NCBI RefSeq assembly: GCF_022532105.1
Contig: NZ_CP092832.1
Location: 2,013,001-2,077,000 of the forward strand
Source of the DNA: Flavobacterium sp. HJ-32-4
GTDB taxonomy: Bacteria; Bacteroidota; Bacteroidia; Flavobacteriales; Flavobacteriaceae
DNA: 64,000 nt
Reading direction: 5' to 3'
The position numbers and the translations under genes were made by a program. The notes under the pieces were generated by a model that did not search any database, had not been told where the DNA came from, and was given only the letters and a program-made list of their open reading frames with translations. This document shows positions 43,401-50,595 of the stretch, piece after piece (the stretch's first letter is position 1; each line of letters starts with the position of its first letter).

Positions 43401-44179
43401 TCGGCAATCTGCTCAGAATCGAAGCCAAGGTTACCCCTACGCAGTACCGACCAACAGATCGGCAGTTCGTTACTTTCGTCGAAATTCTCGAAAAAGGTAG
43501 CGACCGGCAAACAGGCCGTGTCAAAAGGAACGGCAGGCGACCACGGACTGTACTCAGAGCCGCAGTTCGCACGAATGTAAAAGTGGTAAGGCGTGCCAGG
43601 GTTAAGTCCGGAAACGGTATAGCTCGTGATCGTCACGTCGGTACCGTTGTCACCCGGACCCGGACTATCCTGGCCTTCCGGCAATACCAATACCTGCCAG
43701 GCCGTTTCCTCACCGCCCGGTTCCCACGTAAAGCTGGCACCGGCCGTCGTCAGTTCGGTCGTACCGGCATTCAGCGGAATCGGGCATGTCAATAAGGCCT
43801 GAAACCCCGTGTCATGGCAGTCCGACCCACCGTCACAGTCCGCATTGTCAGAATAGTGGAGGCGCACTTGTGAAGAAGTGATGTCTTCCACCAAAAGCGG
43901 TGCGGGCCCAGACGCAATCACCGCATTGTCCCAGTCGGTGACCGTGATGTAGCCGTCGCCCGACTCGCCCGTGCAGAGGAAAAGGTAGTCCGCACCCACC
44001 GCGAGACCGTTAACGGCCGCGTATTCCTGGGTGAAGTTACAGCCCGAGATAGTTTCGTAAAGCCCGTTGTTCTGGGCCGTGATGACATCCAGCGGATACT
44101 GGTCGTCACGAATGCATTGCGCGCGTCCGGACCACCAGGCACCCAACAGGAGCAAAACAAGCATTGTAATCTTTTTCAT
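40460..44179 (-). CDS. Large T9SS-secreted repeat protein (FnIII plus choice-of-anchor J-like domains)
   Basis: The 1239-residue product has signal peptide MKKITMLVLLLLGAWWSGRA, an N-terminal domain (about 22-130), then a four-fold alternation of fibronectin type III domains (about 132-222, 379-470, 625-715, 869-958; ANCGSEYSPWSPAVPF, SVCAGNDYGAWIGP repeated) with jelly-roll domains of MAM/choice-of-anchor J type (SFFENFDSAVDYALPTCWSS, then GTHRLKFWA and YLEDIRWEV). The last 75 residues (CYPNPVGSQLTVEASEDIRS, then IEVFNLLGQRI, VRIQTENAVESRKVIKK) are a T9SS type A sorting signal, so it is exported through the outer membrane and attached or released. It is probably an adhesin or matrix-binding protein; no catalytic domain is seen. 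Single-gene unit. Confidence 0.88.
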   Translation of the reverse strand: MKKITMLVLLLLGAWWSGRAQCIRDDQYPLDVITAQNNGLYETISGCNFTQEYAAVNGLAVGADYLFLCTGESGDGYITVTDWDNAVIASGPAPLLVEDITSSQVRLHYSDNADCDGGSDCHDTGFQALLTCPIPLNAGTTELTTAGASFTWEPGGEETAWQVLVLPEGQDSPGPGDNGTDVTITSYTVSGLNPGTPYHFYIRANCGSEYSPWSPAVPFDTACLPVATFFENFDESNELPICWSVLRRGNLGFDSEQIADWTTVHSAPNFLEINSGESSGDFDIILVSPNVSTLSAGTHRLKFWARGTAPLEVGTLDNSTQTGVFNPIESIDLTDQAQGYAVDFTSYTGTDTYVAIRVAATAFYQYALLDDIRWEVNPTCPDVTDITLTALSDTAVSLSWSPGGTETNWQVAYASDPIDDPATATVVPAADSPDVTVSGLSPNTAYTYWVRSVCAGNDYGAWIGPYHFTTSCAAITSFFENFDSAVDYALPTCWSSLMSGPSVSDFAQVQTITWGDVHSSPNAVGLSSGSTNLNQNLIALVSPRLSNVGDGTHRLKFWAKGFGADIEIGTVDGTYAGATFTSVESVTLSSIASEYTVDFAGYTGPDAYIVFRMTGSSFSDVYIDDVRWEVTPSCPDVIDVATTAVTPNSASFTWASNGDEAQWQVAVTDITVLDPSGATPQTVDALEATVSGLLTNTPYNVWVRSLCAGNDYGAWIGPLAFRTDCDAVSEFFETFDGVEAPALPDCWTSIVRGPSNSGEVQTYPWGPIFSAPNAVMLTNANADTDFNDIILVSPNLSTMGSGTHRLRFKGFGDPGITLQVGTLDNSTDQAVFQPLDEVALDADWEQHTVDFTVYTGTDHYVGIRLVGPNFWSAAYLEDIRWEVAPACPDVSDIVIEGQTTTTAEMAWGSNGSEASWEVVWSTDPNANPATLPNALTPTTTSVTLSGLNDSTRYFVWIRSVCSGGAFGEWIGPEAFDTLCEPAPFASLETEGFEAAAEEGLPICWSTEVLNGTEPWAVWTVPHGDIETSASGDHIVYKGYTNSDALLVSMPFSLAGVSASVRANMYLHRHQNADPDDVYRIYVSTSPAIDSAELLYEQYSYTGAEPVVSGSGFYNYLVPIPDAYLGAPEVYIIVQGVTSSGFSSYGLGVDDFRVESELGVTTPDVVRVRCYPNPVGSQLTVEASEDIRSIEVFNLLGQRILSKDGSGRSIHTDLSSLAAGQYIVRIQTENAVESRKVIKK

Positions 44180-44290
44180 ATAAAAAGGAATAGTGAATAA
44201 TGGTTTTAAAGGTATTCAACAACTCTTAAAAGGTTGTGTGTGGATAGGGCAAAATCACAAAATAATCTCATTTCAATCCATTTATAACAG

Positions 44291-44316
44291 AAGACCCGGC
44301 GTAGTGACCGGGTCTT
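44291..44316. terminator. Hairpin after the creD-operon lipoprotein gene
   Basis: AAGACCCGG (44291-44299), 8-nt loop, CCGGGTCTT (44308-44316). The stem is perfect but no long T-run follows on either strand. It lies 15 bp beyond the stop of the 44332 gene, so it probably ends that operon. Confidence 0.6.
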
Positions 44317-44331
44317 CCTGTTAATTGGAAA

Positions 44332-44700
44332 CTATTCGTGTAAACGGACGGTTTTTACACGATCTCCTTCAAATTCAATGACGAGGGTCTTGGTGTGAAG
44401 GGTCACGGCACCCGCTTTGTCTCGCTCGATTTCGTAAAAAAGATACGATCCGTCGCTGCGGTCAGCCGGGCCCAGTTGCTCCAACAGTTCCTCTTTCGAA
44501 AGTCGTTTCAGCGTATCCGATGCGAAAAGGTCGTTCAGTATCTCATCGCGGTAGGGGTAGGCATCGTCTGCTTTCGTCTGCCATAAGGCCGCATCAAACC
44601 GCCGTTCGGTGTCGGTGCCCTGGAAGTCGTTGCGGTTCCGTTGGCATGACAGGACCAGCAATAGCAGGGCCAGTGGGCAAAGCGGACTTAATTTTTCCAT
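44332..44700 (-). CDS. Small lipoprotein coupled to creD
   Basis: The 122-residue product starts MEKLSPLCPLALLLLVLSC (lipobox), followed by FDAALWQTKADDAYPYRDEI, LKRLSKEELLEQLGPADRSD and a C-terminal TLVIEFEGDRVKTVRLHE. The 'LxELLGxPD..Y.....V.F..G.V' pattern is of the BamE/SmpA-like type seen in many small lipoproteins. Its start overlaps the end of creD by 13 bp, so translation is probably coupled. Function unknown. Confidence 0.7.
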   Translation of the reverse strand: MEKLSPLCPLALLLLVLSCQRNRNDFQGTDTERRFDAALWQTKADDAYPYRDEILNDLFASDTLKRLSKEELLEQLGPADRSDGSYLFYEIERDKAGAVTLHTKTLVIEFEGDRVKTVRLHE

Positions 44701-46034
44701 TCGATTTTTCGGGAAAAGTACATTACGGCAGCAAGTATCGCAAACAAACCAATACTTCCGACCAACAAAGCATAATCTTCCAGTTGGATGATGACGAAGA
44801 TAAAGGCATATACGGTCGAAAGTGAGGCGCAGATAAAAAAGGCCCGCTTCGGTTGCCGCAATATCGACAGTGAATACAGCGAGATCAACACCACCACCGC
44901 CACCGCCGCGATGCTGTAGGCGAAGGAAAAACTACTATGCTCGGTGATCGAGATCAACAACGTATAGAACATCACCAGGGCAATACCGATCATCGCATAT
45001 TGGAAGAGGTGGATGCCAATCTTGTTGATGGTCTGCATAAGGAAAAATACCAAAAAAGTAAGGCCAATCACAAGGAAACCGTATTTACTGGCACGATCGT
45101 TCTGCAGGTATTCGTCCACCGGCACCACGAAATCCACCCCAAAGGCATACGGATCGAGGTTGGGCAGCGACCCGAAGTAATGGGAAGAGAACGGACGGCT
45201 GACCGGCAGCACTTTCCAATCGGCCACAAATCCTGTTGAGGCATTGATGGTGCGCTCGGCCGGAATGAAATTCCCCTGGAACCCCGGTGTCTTCCAATCG
45301 GATGCCATCGAAACGGTTGTCGTGCGACCCACCGGCACAAACCGGATCTGGTTCGCCCCGTTATACGTAATGTGGAAAGAGAAGTCCGTATGATCGTGTT
45401 GCAGGAAGTCCGCCCCGATATAGCCCGTTTCCAAACGGCTCAACACGTCAGCCTCCTGCGCCATCGTCGGCGCCAGCCCAAACGAACGGTCACCCCACGT
45501 GATCGAAAGTTCGTTCCGGATGCCTTTCAGGTCGGTCGTGCAAAGCAACAGGGTGGCCTGATCCCATTGAAACGACTTGTCAGCGCTGTCCGTCGCCGAT
45601 AATGACGGGCGTGAAAAACTACCTTTGAACGTCATATGGGCCGTATATACAATCGATTCATAATTACCGCGGCTCCGTCGTTGGGTATCGGCCTTCGATA
45701 GGTTGTCAAGCCGGTCCGGGAAAAAGTAGGCCGTCTTCTTTTCGATATGTTCGATTAATGACTCCTTTTTCGTGGTCGGATCCATGCGTTTTTCGGTGGA
45801 ACGCTCGGTGTAGGGCACCTTCAAAACCGGGCCGTATACCGTCACACTGTCGCCCCATTTCTGGGTAATTTCTTTCGCCACCTCCCGCTGTCGTTCGGTG
45901 CGTTCAAAGATCAGGTTGCGCACCAACTGCAACGGAATCAGCAGGAACAGGCTCAGGAAGCCGACCATCAGTAGCCGGGCAGTCGTCGTTTGGAAGAACG
46001 GGGTGTTGTCGTACGTTTTCGGAGGATTTTCCAT
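44688..46034 (-). CDS. creD: CreD family inner membrane protein
   Basis: Start ATG 46034 (MENPPKTYDNTPFFQTTTAR) is the family N-terminus; the longer frame runs into the gene before. The 448-residue product has a first helix (LLMVGFLSLFLLIPLQLVRN), a large periplasmic part (ERQREVAKEITQKWGDSVTV, GPVLKVPYTE, then GYIGADFLQHDHTDFSFHIT) and a cluster of about five C-terminal helices. CreD members are envelope-stress proteins, in E. coli under CreBC; here the control is likely by the winged-helix regulator at 46486. It lies 19 bp after the 46054 gene. Confidence 0.9.
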   Translation of the reverse strand: MENPPKTYDNTPFFQTTTARLLMVGFLSLFLLIPLQLVRNLIFERTERQREVAKEITQKWGDSVTVYGPVLKVPYTERSTEKRMDPTTKKESLIEHIEKKTAYFFPDRLDNLSKADTQRRSRGNYESIVYTAHMTFKGSFSRPSLSATDSADKSFQWDQATLLLCTTDLKGIRNELSITWGDRSFGLAPTMAQEADVLSRLETGYIGADFLQHDHTDFSFHITYNGANQIRFVPVGRTTTVSMASDWKTPGFQGNFIPAERTINASTGFVADWKVLPVSRPFSSHYFGSLPNLDPYAFGVDFVVPVDEYLQNDRASKYGFLVIGLTFLVFFLMQTINKIGIHLFQYAMIGIALVMFYTLLISITEHSSFSFAYSIAAVAVVVLISLYSLSILRQPKRAFFICASLSTVYAFIFVIIQLEDYALLVGSIGLFAILAAVMYFSRKIEWKN

Positions 46035-46053
46035 ATTGAAAAGAGTTTGTGGA

Positions 46054-46443
46054 TTACGGATGTAAAGGTTGAAGCGCCAGTTGTGCGCGAATGGCATGCA
46101 GCGGCTGGTCCAGCAATGGCGCGAAGTCGAGGGAATGGAAGCGGTGCGCCTTCCGTCCTTTTCGATAGGCCGCCCGGAAGAAACCGAAGTGTCGCGGAAA
46201 GGCAAGACCCAACACCAGGCAGCAGACTCCTTCGAACGACAGGGAACCGTTGCCGGCCAAACACCAGTGCACCGCGATTTCGTCTTTCAACGAAAGGCCA
46301 CAACGCAACAGCACGCAATAGGTATCAAGATGGAGGTGGCGCGGTTCGGGTACCAACTCATGTCGTTCGTAAAAAGCGGCGAGTTCCCGACCCAACGTAG
46401 TTTGCGGGTAATACACATCAGGAAAAAGGATGGGTTGTGTCAT
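46054..46443 (-). CDS. Uncharacterised protein preceding creD
   Basis: The 129-residue product MTQPILFPDVYYPQTTLGRE has four Cys in the middle (YCVLLRCGLSLKDE, WCLAGN, VCCLVLG) and a C-terminal FHSLDFAPLLDQPLH. No signal peptide, no family recognised. The ATG lies 10 bp after a palindromic operator (46453-46469), and creD starts 19 bp after its stop, so it is the first gene of the creD unit. Confidence 0.55.
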   Translation of the reverse strand: MTQPILFPDVYYPQTTLGRELAAFYERHELVPEPRHLHLDTYCVLLRCGLSLKDEIAVHWCLAGNGSLSFEGVCCLVLGLAFPRHFGFFRAAYRKGRKAHRFHSLDFAPLLDQPLHAIRAQLALQPLHP

Positions 46444-46452
46444 TGCAAAAGA

Positions 46453-46469
46453 ACTTTGTATTTCAAAGT
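46453..46469. promoter_or_regulatory. Palindromic operator, copy 1 (before the creD unit)
   Basis: ACTTTG TATTT CAAAGT is a 6-bp inverted repeat with a 5-bp centre. The same site, inverted in its centre only, lies at 47402-47418. Both are preceded on the plus strand by AAAAGA. On the minus strand a TTACTTTG, close to a -7 box, overlaps the site, which would suit repression. Confidence 0.65.
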
Positions 46470-46485
46470 AAATAGGTAAAAAAAA

Positions 46486-46782
46486 TCAGGTGTTACGGAT
46501 CAGGCGCTCCAATGCAGCAATATGGGCTTCAAACGCTTGTCTTCCGGAAGGGGTAGCAGTATACGTGGTATTGGGCTTGCGACCGATGAACTGCTTACGC
46601 ACTTCGATATAGCCTTCTGCCTCCAACGCCTTGGCATGGCTGGCGAGGTTGCCGTCGGTCACGCCCAGCAACTCCTTGAGGGTACTGAAATCGGCGGCAT
46701 CGTTCACCATCAGGATCGACATGATACCCAAACGGATCCGATGGTCAAAGGCCTTATTGATATGTTGGATGAGGTTGCCCAC
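46486..46782 (-). CDS. Winged-helix transcriptional regulator (ArsR/MarR-like)
   Basis: The 98-residue product MGNLIQHINKAFDHRIRLGI has the helix-turn-helix STLKELLGVTDGNLASHAKA and wing YIEVRKQFIGRKPNTTYTAT. Such small regulators (HTH_27 type) usually sit beside a membrane protein gene and repress their own operon. It follows the membrane protein gene (46786) by 3 bp. The palindromes at 46453 and 47402 flank this two-gene unit, which supports autoregulation and control of creD. Confidence 0.85.
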   Translation of the reverse strand: MGNLIQHINKAFDHRIRLGIMSILMVNDAADFSTLKELLGVTDGNLASHAKALEAEGYIEVRKQFIGRKPNTTYTATPSGRQAFEAHIAALERLIRNT

Positions 46783-46785
46783 CGA

Positions 46786-47394
46786 TTAGTGACGTTCGTA
46801 CCGAAGATACATAAGAAGTCCGTATAATATATGTGTCGCGCCCAATCCCACTGCCAAAAACGGCACTGCGAGGGTAGGGAAGGAGACAGCCACCAACCCG
46901 ATGGCCACAATGGTAACACCTAGCCAACGCACGTCCCGAAGGGTATATTTACTCGCATTCACACACGACAAACCGTAGAAAATCATGACCGAAGGCGCGA
47001 CCAAACCAAAGTCGCGGTTCAGTACCAACTGGATCACAAAGGCACCGCCGGTCGCCAGCGGAATGAGGAAATTGACGATGAGGCGGCGCGACACCGGACT
47101 CCAGATCGTCTCGCCTTTCCGCGCCGCCTTCCGATAGCTCAGCGTAACTGCCGTCACCAGTGACAACAACGCGACCGCCGCCGCGATGCCACCGACTAGA
47201 AAGGTAAGGGTACCCAGCGGTTCGTCATATCCGTCGCCCATCCGGTCAAGCGCCGTATCAGCAGCATACGCCCCGATCAACGCATAACATCCGGCCAGCA
47301 CGCCCGACAGGCCGCTGAGCGACATGAACTGGGTCGAACGGCTCATCATGTTGCGGATGTCTGAAATATCCTGTAAGTAATCCTTGCCTTCCAT
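46786..47394 (-). CDS. Multi-helix membrane protein partner of the winged-helix regulator
   Basis: Start ATG 47394 (MEGKDYLQDISDIRNMMSRS); the longer frame reads through the operator. The 202-residue product has about six hydrophobic helices (from LSGLSGVLAGCYALIGAY to VPFLAVGLGATHILYGLLMY). No enzyme motif. Orthologs commonly accompany this regulator type in Bacteroidota. It begins 8 bp after the palindrome at 47402-47418. Confidence 0.75.
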   Translation of the reverse strand: MEGKDYLQDISDIRNMMSRSTQFMSLSGLSGVLAGCYALIGAYAADTALDRMGDGYDEPLGTLTFLVGGIAAAVALLSLVTAVTLSYRKAARKGETIWSPVSRRLIVNFLIPLATGGAFVIQLVLNRDFGLVAPSVMIFYGLSCVNASKYTLRDVRWLGVTIVAIGLVAVSFPTLAVPFLAVGLGATHILYGLLMYLRYERH

Positions 47395-47401
47395 AAAAAG
47401 A

Positions 47402-47418
47402 ACTTTGAAATACAAAGT
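47402..47418. promoter_or_regulatory. Palindromic operator, copy 2 (before the regulator unit)
   Basis: ACTTTG AAATA CAAAGT is the reverse complement of copy 1 and lies at the same distance from its start codon. Predicted binding site of the regulator encoded at 46486-46782. Confidence 0.65.
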
Positions 47419-47461
47419 AATGGAATTCAAAAATAGCGTGCAACGATTTTCAGGAAAAAAA

Positions 47462-48307
47462 TCAAACTTTGAAAATACCCCCTACCGCGATGATGCGCTG
47501 CACAAAGAAGAAATGCTGCGACGCATGGTCATCCGCACTCATGGTGGTCTTGATATCCGGCATGTTGATATACCCGCCTTTCAATTCCCCCTGAATATAG
47601 AAGTGTTTGAAAAAGGTAATGTTCAATCCGGCTTTCAACGACACGCCATAGCCCGAAATATGGAAATCGTCATGACGTTGCATTCCAAGAAGTGTGGTGT
47701 TCGTTTTAGGATACAACATACCGGCCCCCACTCCTTCCGTAACATTGAACTGCACTTTGTCGGTATTCGGAAGCGTCAGCCAGGTCGAGATGTCGTCTAC
47801 ACGCGAGAATTCCGCAAAGATGTAGTTGAGTCCGTCAGTATGCTCATACTGCAGGAACTCCTTCGTCATTACAGTCGGCGTATGGTCATAAACGCCATTG
47901 TAGGCCGAACCGGGCTCTGAAGCCGGCAGGTCGATATAGCCGGTTACATCCGCGGTTTGGAACGAGGTCATTACATACTTCATATGGTCGAGTCCAATCG
48001 CGATACTATAGTGGTCGCTGATGTAATAGCCCAGGCGCAGGTTGGTCTGCGGAATGGTCATCCGCACCGGGTCAACGTAGTCAAGGTGGTAGCCTTTCCC
48101 TTTGTCATGCGCGCCCATATCGTGTACGGTAAAGTCGTAGTTGTTGCCCCAAAACCGAACGTCGGAGTCGGAGTAGGTTTCGCGGTTACCGCCCCACGAA
48201 ACGAAGAATTTTCCTTTGTTATGCGCAGTGTACTTTTCTGGTTGTGCGTCTTGCGCCCGGACGCATGCGATCGCCAGCACAGCGAACGCGAGTGTCAATT
48301 TTTTCAA
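47462..48307 (-). CDS. Exported protein, probably outer-membrane beta-barrel, unknown function
   Basis: The open frame runs far into kdsA, but a TTG at 48307 opens MKKLTLAFAVLAIACVRAQ, a good signal peptide, 32 bp after the kdsA stop. The 281-residue mature protein has alternating aromatic strands (FFVSWGGNRETYSDSDVRFW, TNLRLGYYISDHYSIAIGLD, GVSLKAGLNITFFKHFYIQG, ending in IIAVGGIFKV), the pattern of an outer-membrane barrel. No family name is recalled. It is co-directional with kdsA and likely co-transcribed. Confidence 0.7.
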   Translation of the reverse strand: MKKLTLAFAVLAIACVRAQDAQPEKYTAHNKGKFFVSWGGNRETYSDSDVRFWGNNYDFTVHDMGAHDKGKGYHLDYVDPVRMTIPQTNLRLGYYISDHYSIAIGLDHMKYVMTSFQTADVTGYIDLPASEPGSAYNGVYDHTPTVMTKEFLQYEHTDGLNYIFAEFSRVDDISTWLTLPNTDKVQFNVTEGVGAGMLYPKTNTTLLGMQRHDDFHISGYGVSLKAGLNITFFKHFYIQGELKGGYINMPDIKTTMSADDHASQHFFFVQRIIAVGGIFKV

Positions 48308-48339
48308 GGGTAGTAATGGGAATTTAGTCGGTTCTTTAA

Positions 48340-49158
48340 TTAAAAAGACTGAATGGTTTGTCGGATGGCTACCAGGCGTTGCATCAGGCCTTCGAAATAG
48401 TCGAGATGCAGCATGTTGGCGCCATCGCTTTTGGCATGTGCCGGATCGAAGTGGGTTTCGATAAAGATACCGTCCACTCCTACGGCGATACCGGCTTTCG
48501 CGATGGTTTCGATCATATCCGGACGCCCGCCCGTTACGCCGGCTACCTGGTTGGGTTGTTGCAGGGAATGGGTCACGTCCAATACCGTAGTGGCATAGTG
48601 TTGCATGGTCGGGATACCCCGGAAGTCGACGATCATGTCCTGGTAGCCAAACATCGTGCCCCGGTCGGTGACCATGACATTCTCGTTTTGGCAATCCAGT
48701 ACTTTTTGAACGGCGTGTTTCATGCTTTCCGGACTCATGAACTGGCCTTTTTTCAGGTTGACGGTCTTACCTGTCTTGGCCGCAGCGACTACCAGGTCGG
48801 TCTGCCGCACCAGAAAGGCCGGAATTTGCAACACATCCACATACTCGGCCGCCATCGGCGCGTCTTCGTTGGTGTGGATATCGGTGACGGTAGGGATACC
48901 AAACGTCTCACTCACCTTCCGCAGGATGCGGAGTGCTTTTTCGTCTCCAATACCGCTGAAACTGTCAATACGGGAACGGTTGGCCTTCTTGAACGATCCC
49001 TTAAATACATAAGGAATACGAAGGGTGTCTGTGATTTTTACCAAACGTTCGGCTATGGTCATTGCCATTTCTTCGCCTTCGATGGCACAAGGGCCGGCCA
49101 ATACAAAGAAGTTGCCGCTGTCGGTATGTTTGATGTTGGGTATGTTCGTCAGTTCCAT
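48340..49158 (-). CDS. kdsA: 3-deoxy-8-phosphooctulonate synthase (KDO-8-P synthase)
   Basis: Start ATG 49158 (MELTNIPNIKHTDSGNFFVL). The 272-residue product has LAGPCAIEGEEM, FKGSFKKANRSRIDSFSG, TDIHTNEDAPMAAEYVDVLQ, KKGQFMSPESM and GTMFGYQDMIVDFRGIP, all diagnostic. It condenses phosphoenolpyruvate with D-arabinose 5-phosphate to KDO-8-phosphate for the lipopolysaccharide core. Cytosolic, single-domain TIM barrel. A TATCTTTG box on the minus strand lies 19 bp upstream. Confidence 0.97.
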   Translation of the reverse strand: MELTNIPNIKHTDSGNFFVLAGPCAIEGEEMAMTIAERLVKITDTLRIPYVFKGSFKKANRSRIDSFSGIGDEKALRILRKVSETFGIPTVTDIHTNEDAPMAAEYVDVLQIPAFLVRQTDLVVAAAKTGKTVNLKKGQFMSPESMKHAVQKVLDCQNENVMVTDRGTMFGYQDMIVDFRGIPTMQHYATTVLDVTHSLQQPNQVAGVTGGRPDMIETIAKAGIAVGVDGIFIETHFDPAHAKSDGANMLHLDYFEGLMQRLVAIRQTIQSF

Positions 49159-49176
49159 CGCTGATTTTTTGCGCTG

Positions 49177-49184
49177 CAAAGATA
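49177..49184 (-). promoter_or_regulatory. -7 promoter box (TATCTTTG) of kdsA
   Basis: TATCTTTG on the minus strand is an exact TAnnTTTG match, 18 bp before the kdsA ATG. No clear -33 TTTG is seen. Confidence 0.55.
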
Positions 49185-49238
49185 CGGTAAAAGTCTCGAA
49201 ATTACAGTAGGGCGGTGCCGCGCGCAAAAAAGGACGTT

Positions 49239-50471
49239 CTACGGTCGCGTATGGTCACCCGCGGGTGCAGCTGATGTCGGAGGCGCATGGGCGGGCGTCG
49301 CATTTTGCGGTGCAGGGGTAGCCGTTCCCTGCGGACGGGCTGCCGGCATGCGGGGCGCAGCCGTAGCAGGTTTTACGGGGGATGTCGGAGTCGGAGCGGT
49401 GCTTCCCGTCGTCGCCTCTATATCAGTAGGCGCATCCGTGTCGGTATCGTTGGCTATCACGGCCTGTCCGGTCGGAATCAGGTAATCGGTGACCCATTGT
49501 GACGGACGTCGGGTGCCGGGCGCATACTTTACATACACATCCACCCGCTTCAGGTTCGTCGCTTCCGCGATGCCTTTTTCCTGCATCCAGTCGGTCGCTT
49601 TCTTCAGGGCGGCCTTCCGGTGCGAATAGTCACCCGTCAACGTCGCCTTGACCGCATAGAACGGATCGAGGAAGCCTACGGAAATATCGCTGCCCGACGA
49701 CACGAAAATCTCTTCCCGCAACGGCGCACATACCGAAAGCGTCACCCGTTTGGTCGGATAATCGAAGGCTTCGTGTAGCACGAAAGGCGCGCCTGCCATA
49801 GCCGTGCGCTGCTTGCGCAGCAGTTTCTCGATCTTAGCGAGGGCATTGGCAATACGGACATCCGCATCGTTTTCGTTACAGGTAAAGGTCTGTTTAAGGT
49901 AAAAACCACCGGTCTTCCGGGCATTGCCCGACACGCGGATGGAATAGGTCTTTATTTCGTAGGTAAGCGTTTTACGAAGGCTCTCGAGGCTGCGCTCAAC
50001 CAGGTCGCTCATGAGTCCGTTCACGCCACCGCCAAACGTCGCATTGATCTTCGTCATGAAATCGACGTGACCTTTGATCTTCCAGGTGACTTTGGTCTTT
50101 CCCAACGTATCCGAGAACCGCAGGCTTGATTGTCCGGCTTCGTCATAAAAGCGCGCTTTCTGCGACACACTGTCCGCCGACGACGTAAGGGTCGTCAGCT
50201 TTCCACCGCCCGCGCCTTCCCATTGCACCCAGGCCCCCACACCCGCCGCAATATCCGAGTGGCGGAAGACCGCGTCGGGTGCATCCTGCTTCCAGGCCGA
50301 CCAGGCAGCCCAGTTGCCGTAGTCGTTCACATAACGTGCGACGGTTTTGCGGGGTAAGTCGATGACAACGGAACGGGTTACCGTGAACTCGCCCTTTTGC
50401 GTGGCGACGTAAACCGTAAGGGCCACAAGCCCCAGGAGCATCAGCAGGAAGACATATTTCAGTATGCGCAT
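49239..50471 (-). CDS. SRPBCC/polyketide-cyclase-like protein with GyrI-like domain, membrane-anchored
   Basis: Start ATG 50471 gives MRILKYVFLLMLLGLVALTV, one N-terminal helix. The 410-residue product has an SRPBCC domain (about 25-165; FTVTRSVVIDLPRKTVARYV, NDYGNWAAWSAWKQD), then a GyrI-like effector domain (about 175-335) and a Pro/Ala/Thr-rich tail (about 340-410) that is likely disordered. The fold binds hydrophobic ligands; the role is unknown. It is divergent from the peptidase gene at 50596, sharing a 124-bp promoter region. Confidence 0.75.
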   Translation of the reverse strand: MRILKYVFLLMLLGLVALTVYVATQKGEFTVTRSVVIDLPRKTVARYVNDYGNWAAWSAWKQDAPDAVFRHSDIAAGVGAWVQWEGAGGGKLTTLTSSADSVSQKARFYDEAGQSSLRFSDTLGKTKVTWKIKGHVDFMTKINATFGGGVNGLMSDLVERSLESLRKTLTYEIKTYSIRVSGNARKTGGFYLKQTFTCNENDADVRIANALAKIEKLLRKQRTAMAGAPFVLHEAFDYPTKRVTLSVCAPLREEIFVSSGSDISVGFLDPFYAVKATLTGDYSHRKAALKKATDWMQEKGIAEATNLKRVDVYVKYAPGTRRPSQWVTDYLIPTGQAVIANDTDTDAPTDIEATTGSTAPTPTSPVKPATAAPRMPAARPQGTATPAPQNATPAHAPPTSAAPAGDHTRP

Positions 50472-50553
50472 CGGATGGGTCCTTTCAGCCGTAAAAGTAA
50501 AAAATATCGGTATACGGTTCGGTAACATTTTTACTTTCCTGCTACCTAATGTG

Positions 50554-50561
50554 TACATTTG
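50554..50561 (+). promoter_or_regulatory. -7 promoter box (TACATTTG) of the M49 peptidase gene
   Basis: Exact TAnnTTTG match, 34 bp before the ATG at 50596. The -33 region (TTTTTAC around 50527-50533) is only partly conserved. Confidence 0.5.
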
Positions 50562-50595
50562 TTGCATACTAATTAATTTATCCAATCAAAACCGT

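Noticed and set aside
45968..46479. Overlapping frames on both strands around the creD start
   Set aside because: Only the minus-strand 46054-46443 frame fits the operator and operon spacing; the plus-strand frames are shadows.
48308..48694. Upstream extension of the 47462 gene
   Set aside because: It lies in the antisense-like second frame of kdsA and is Arg/His-rich nonsense; the TTG at 48307 gives a true signal peptide.
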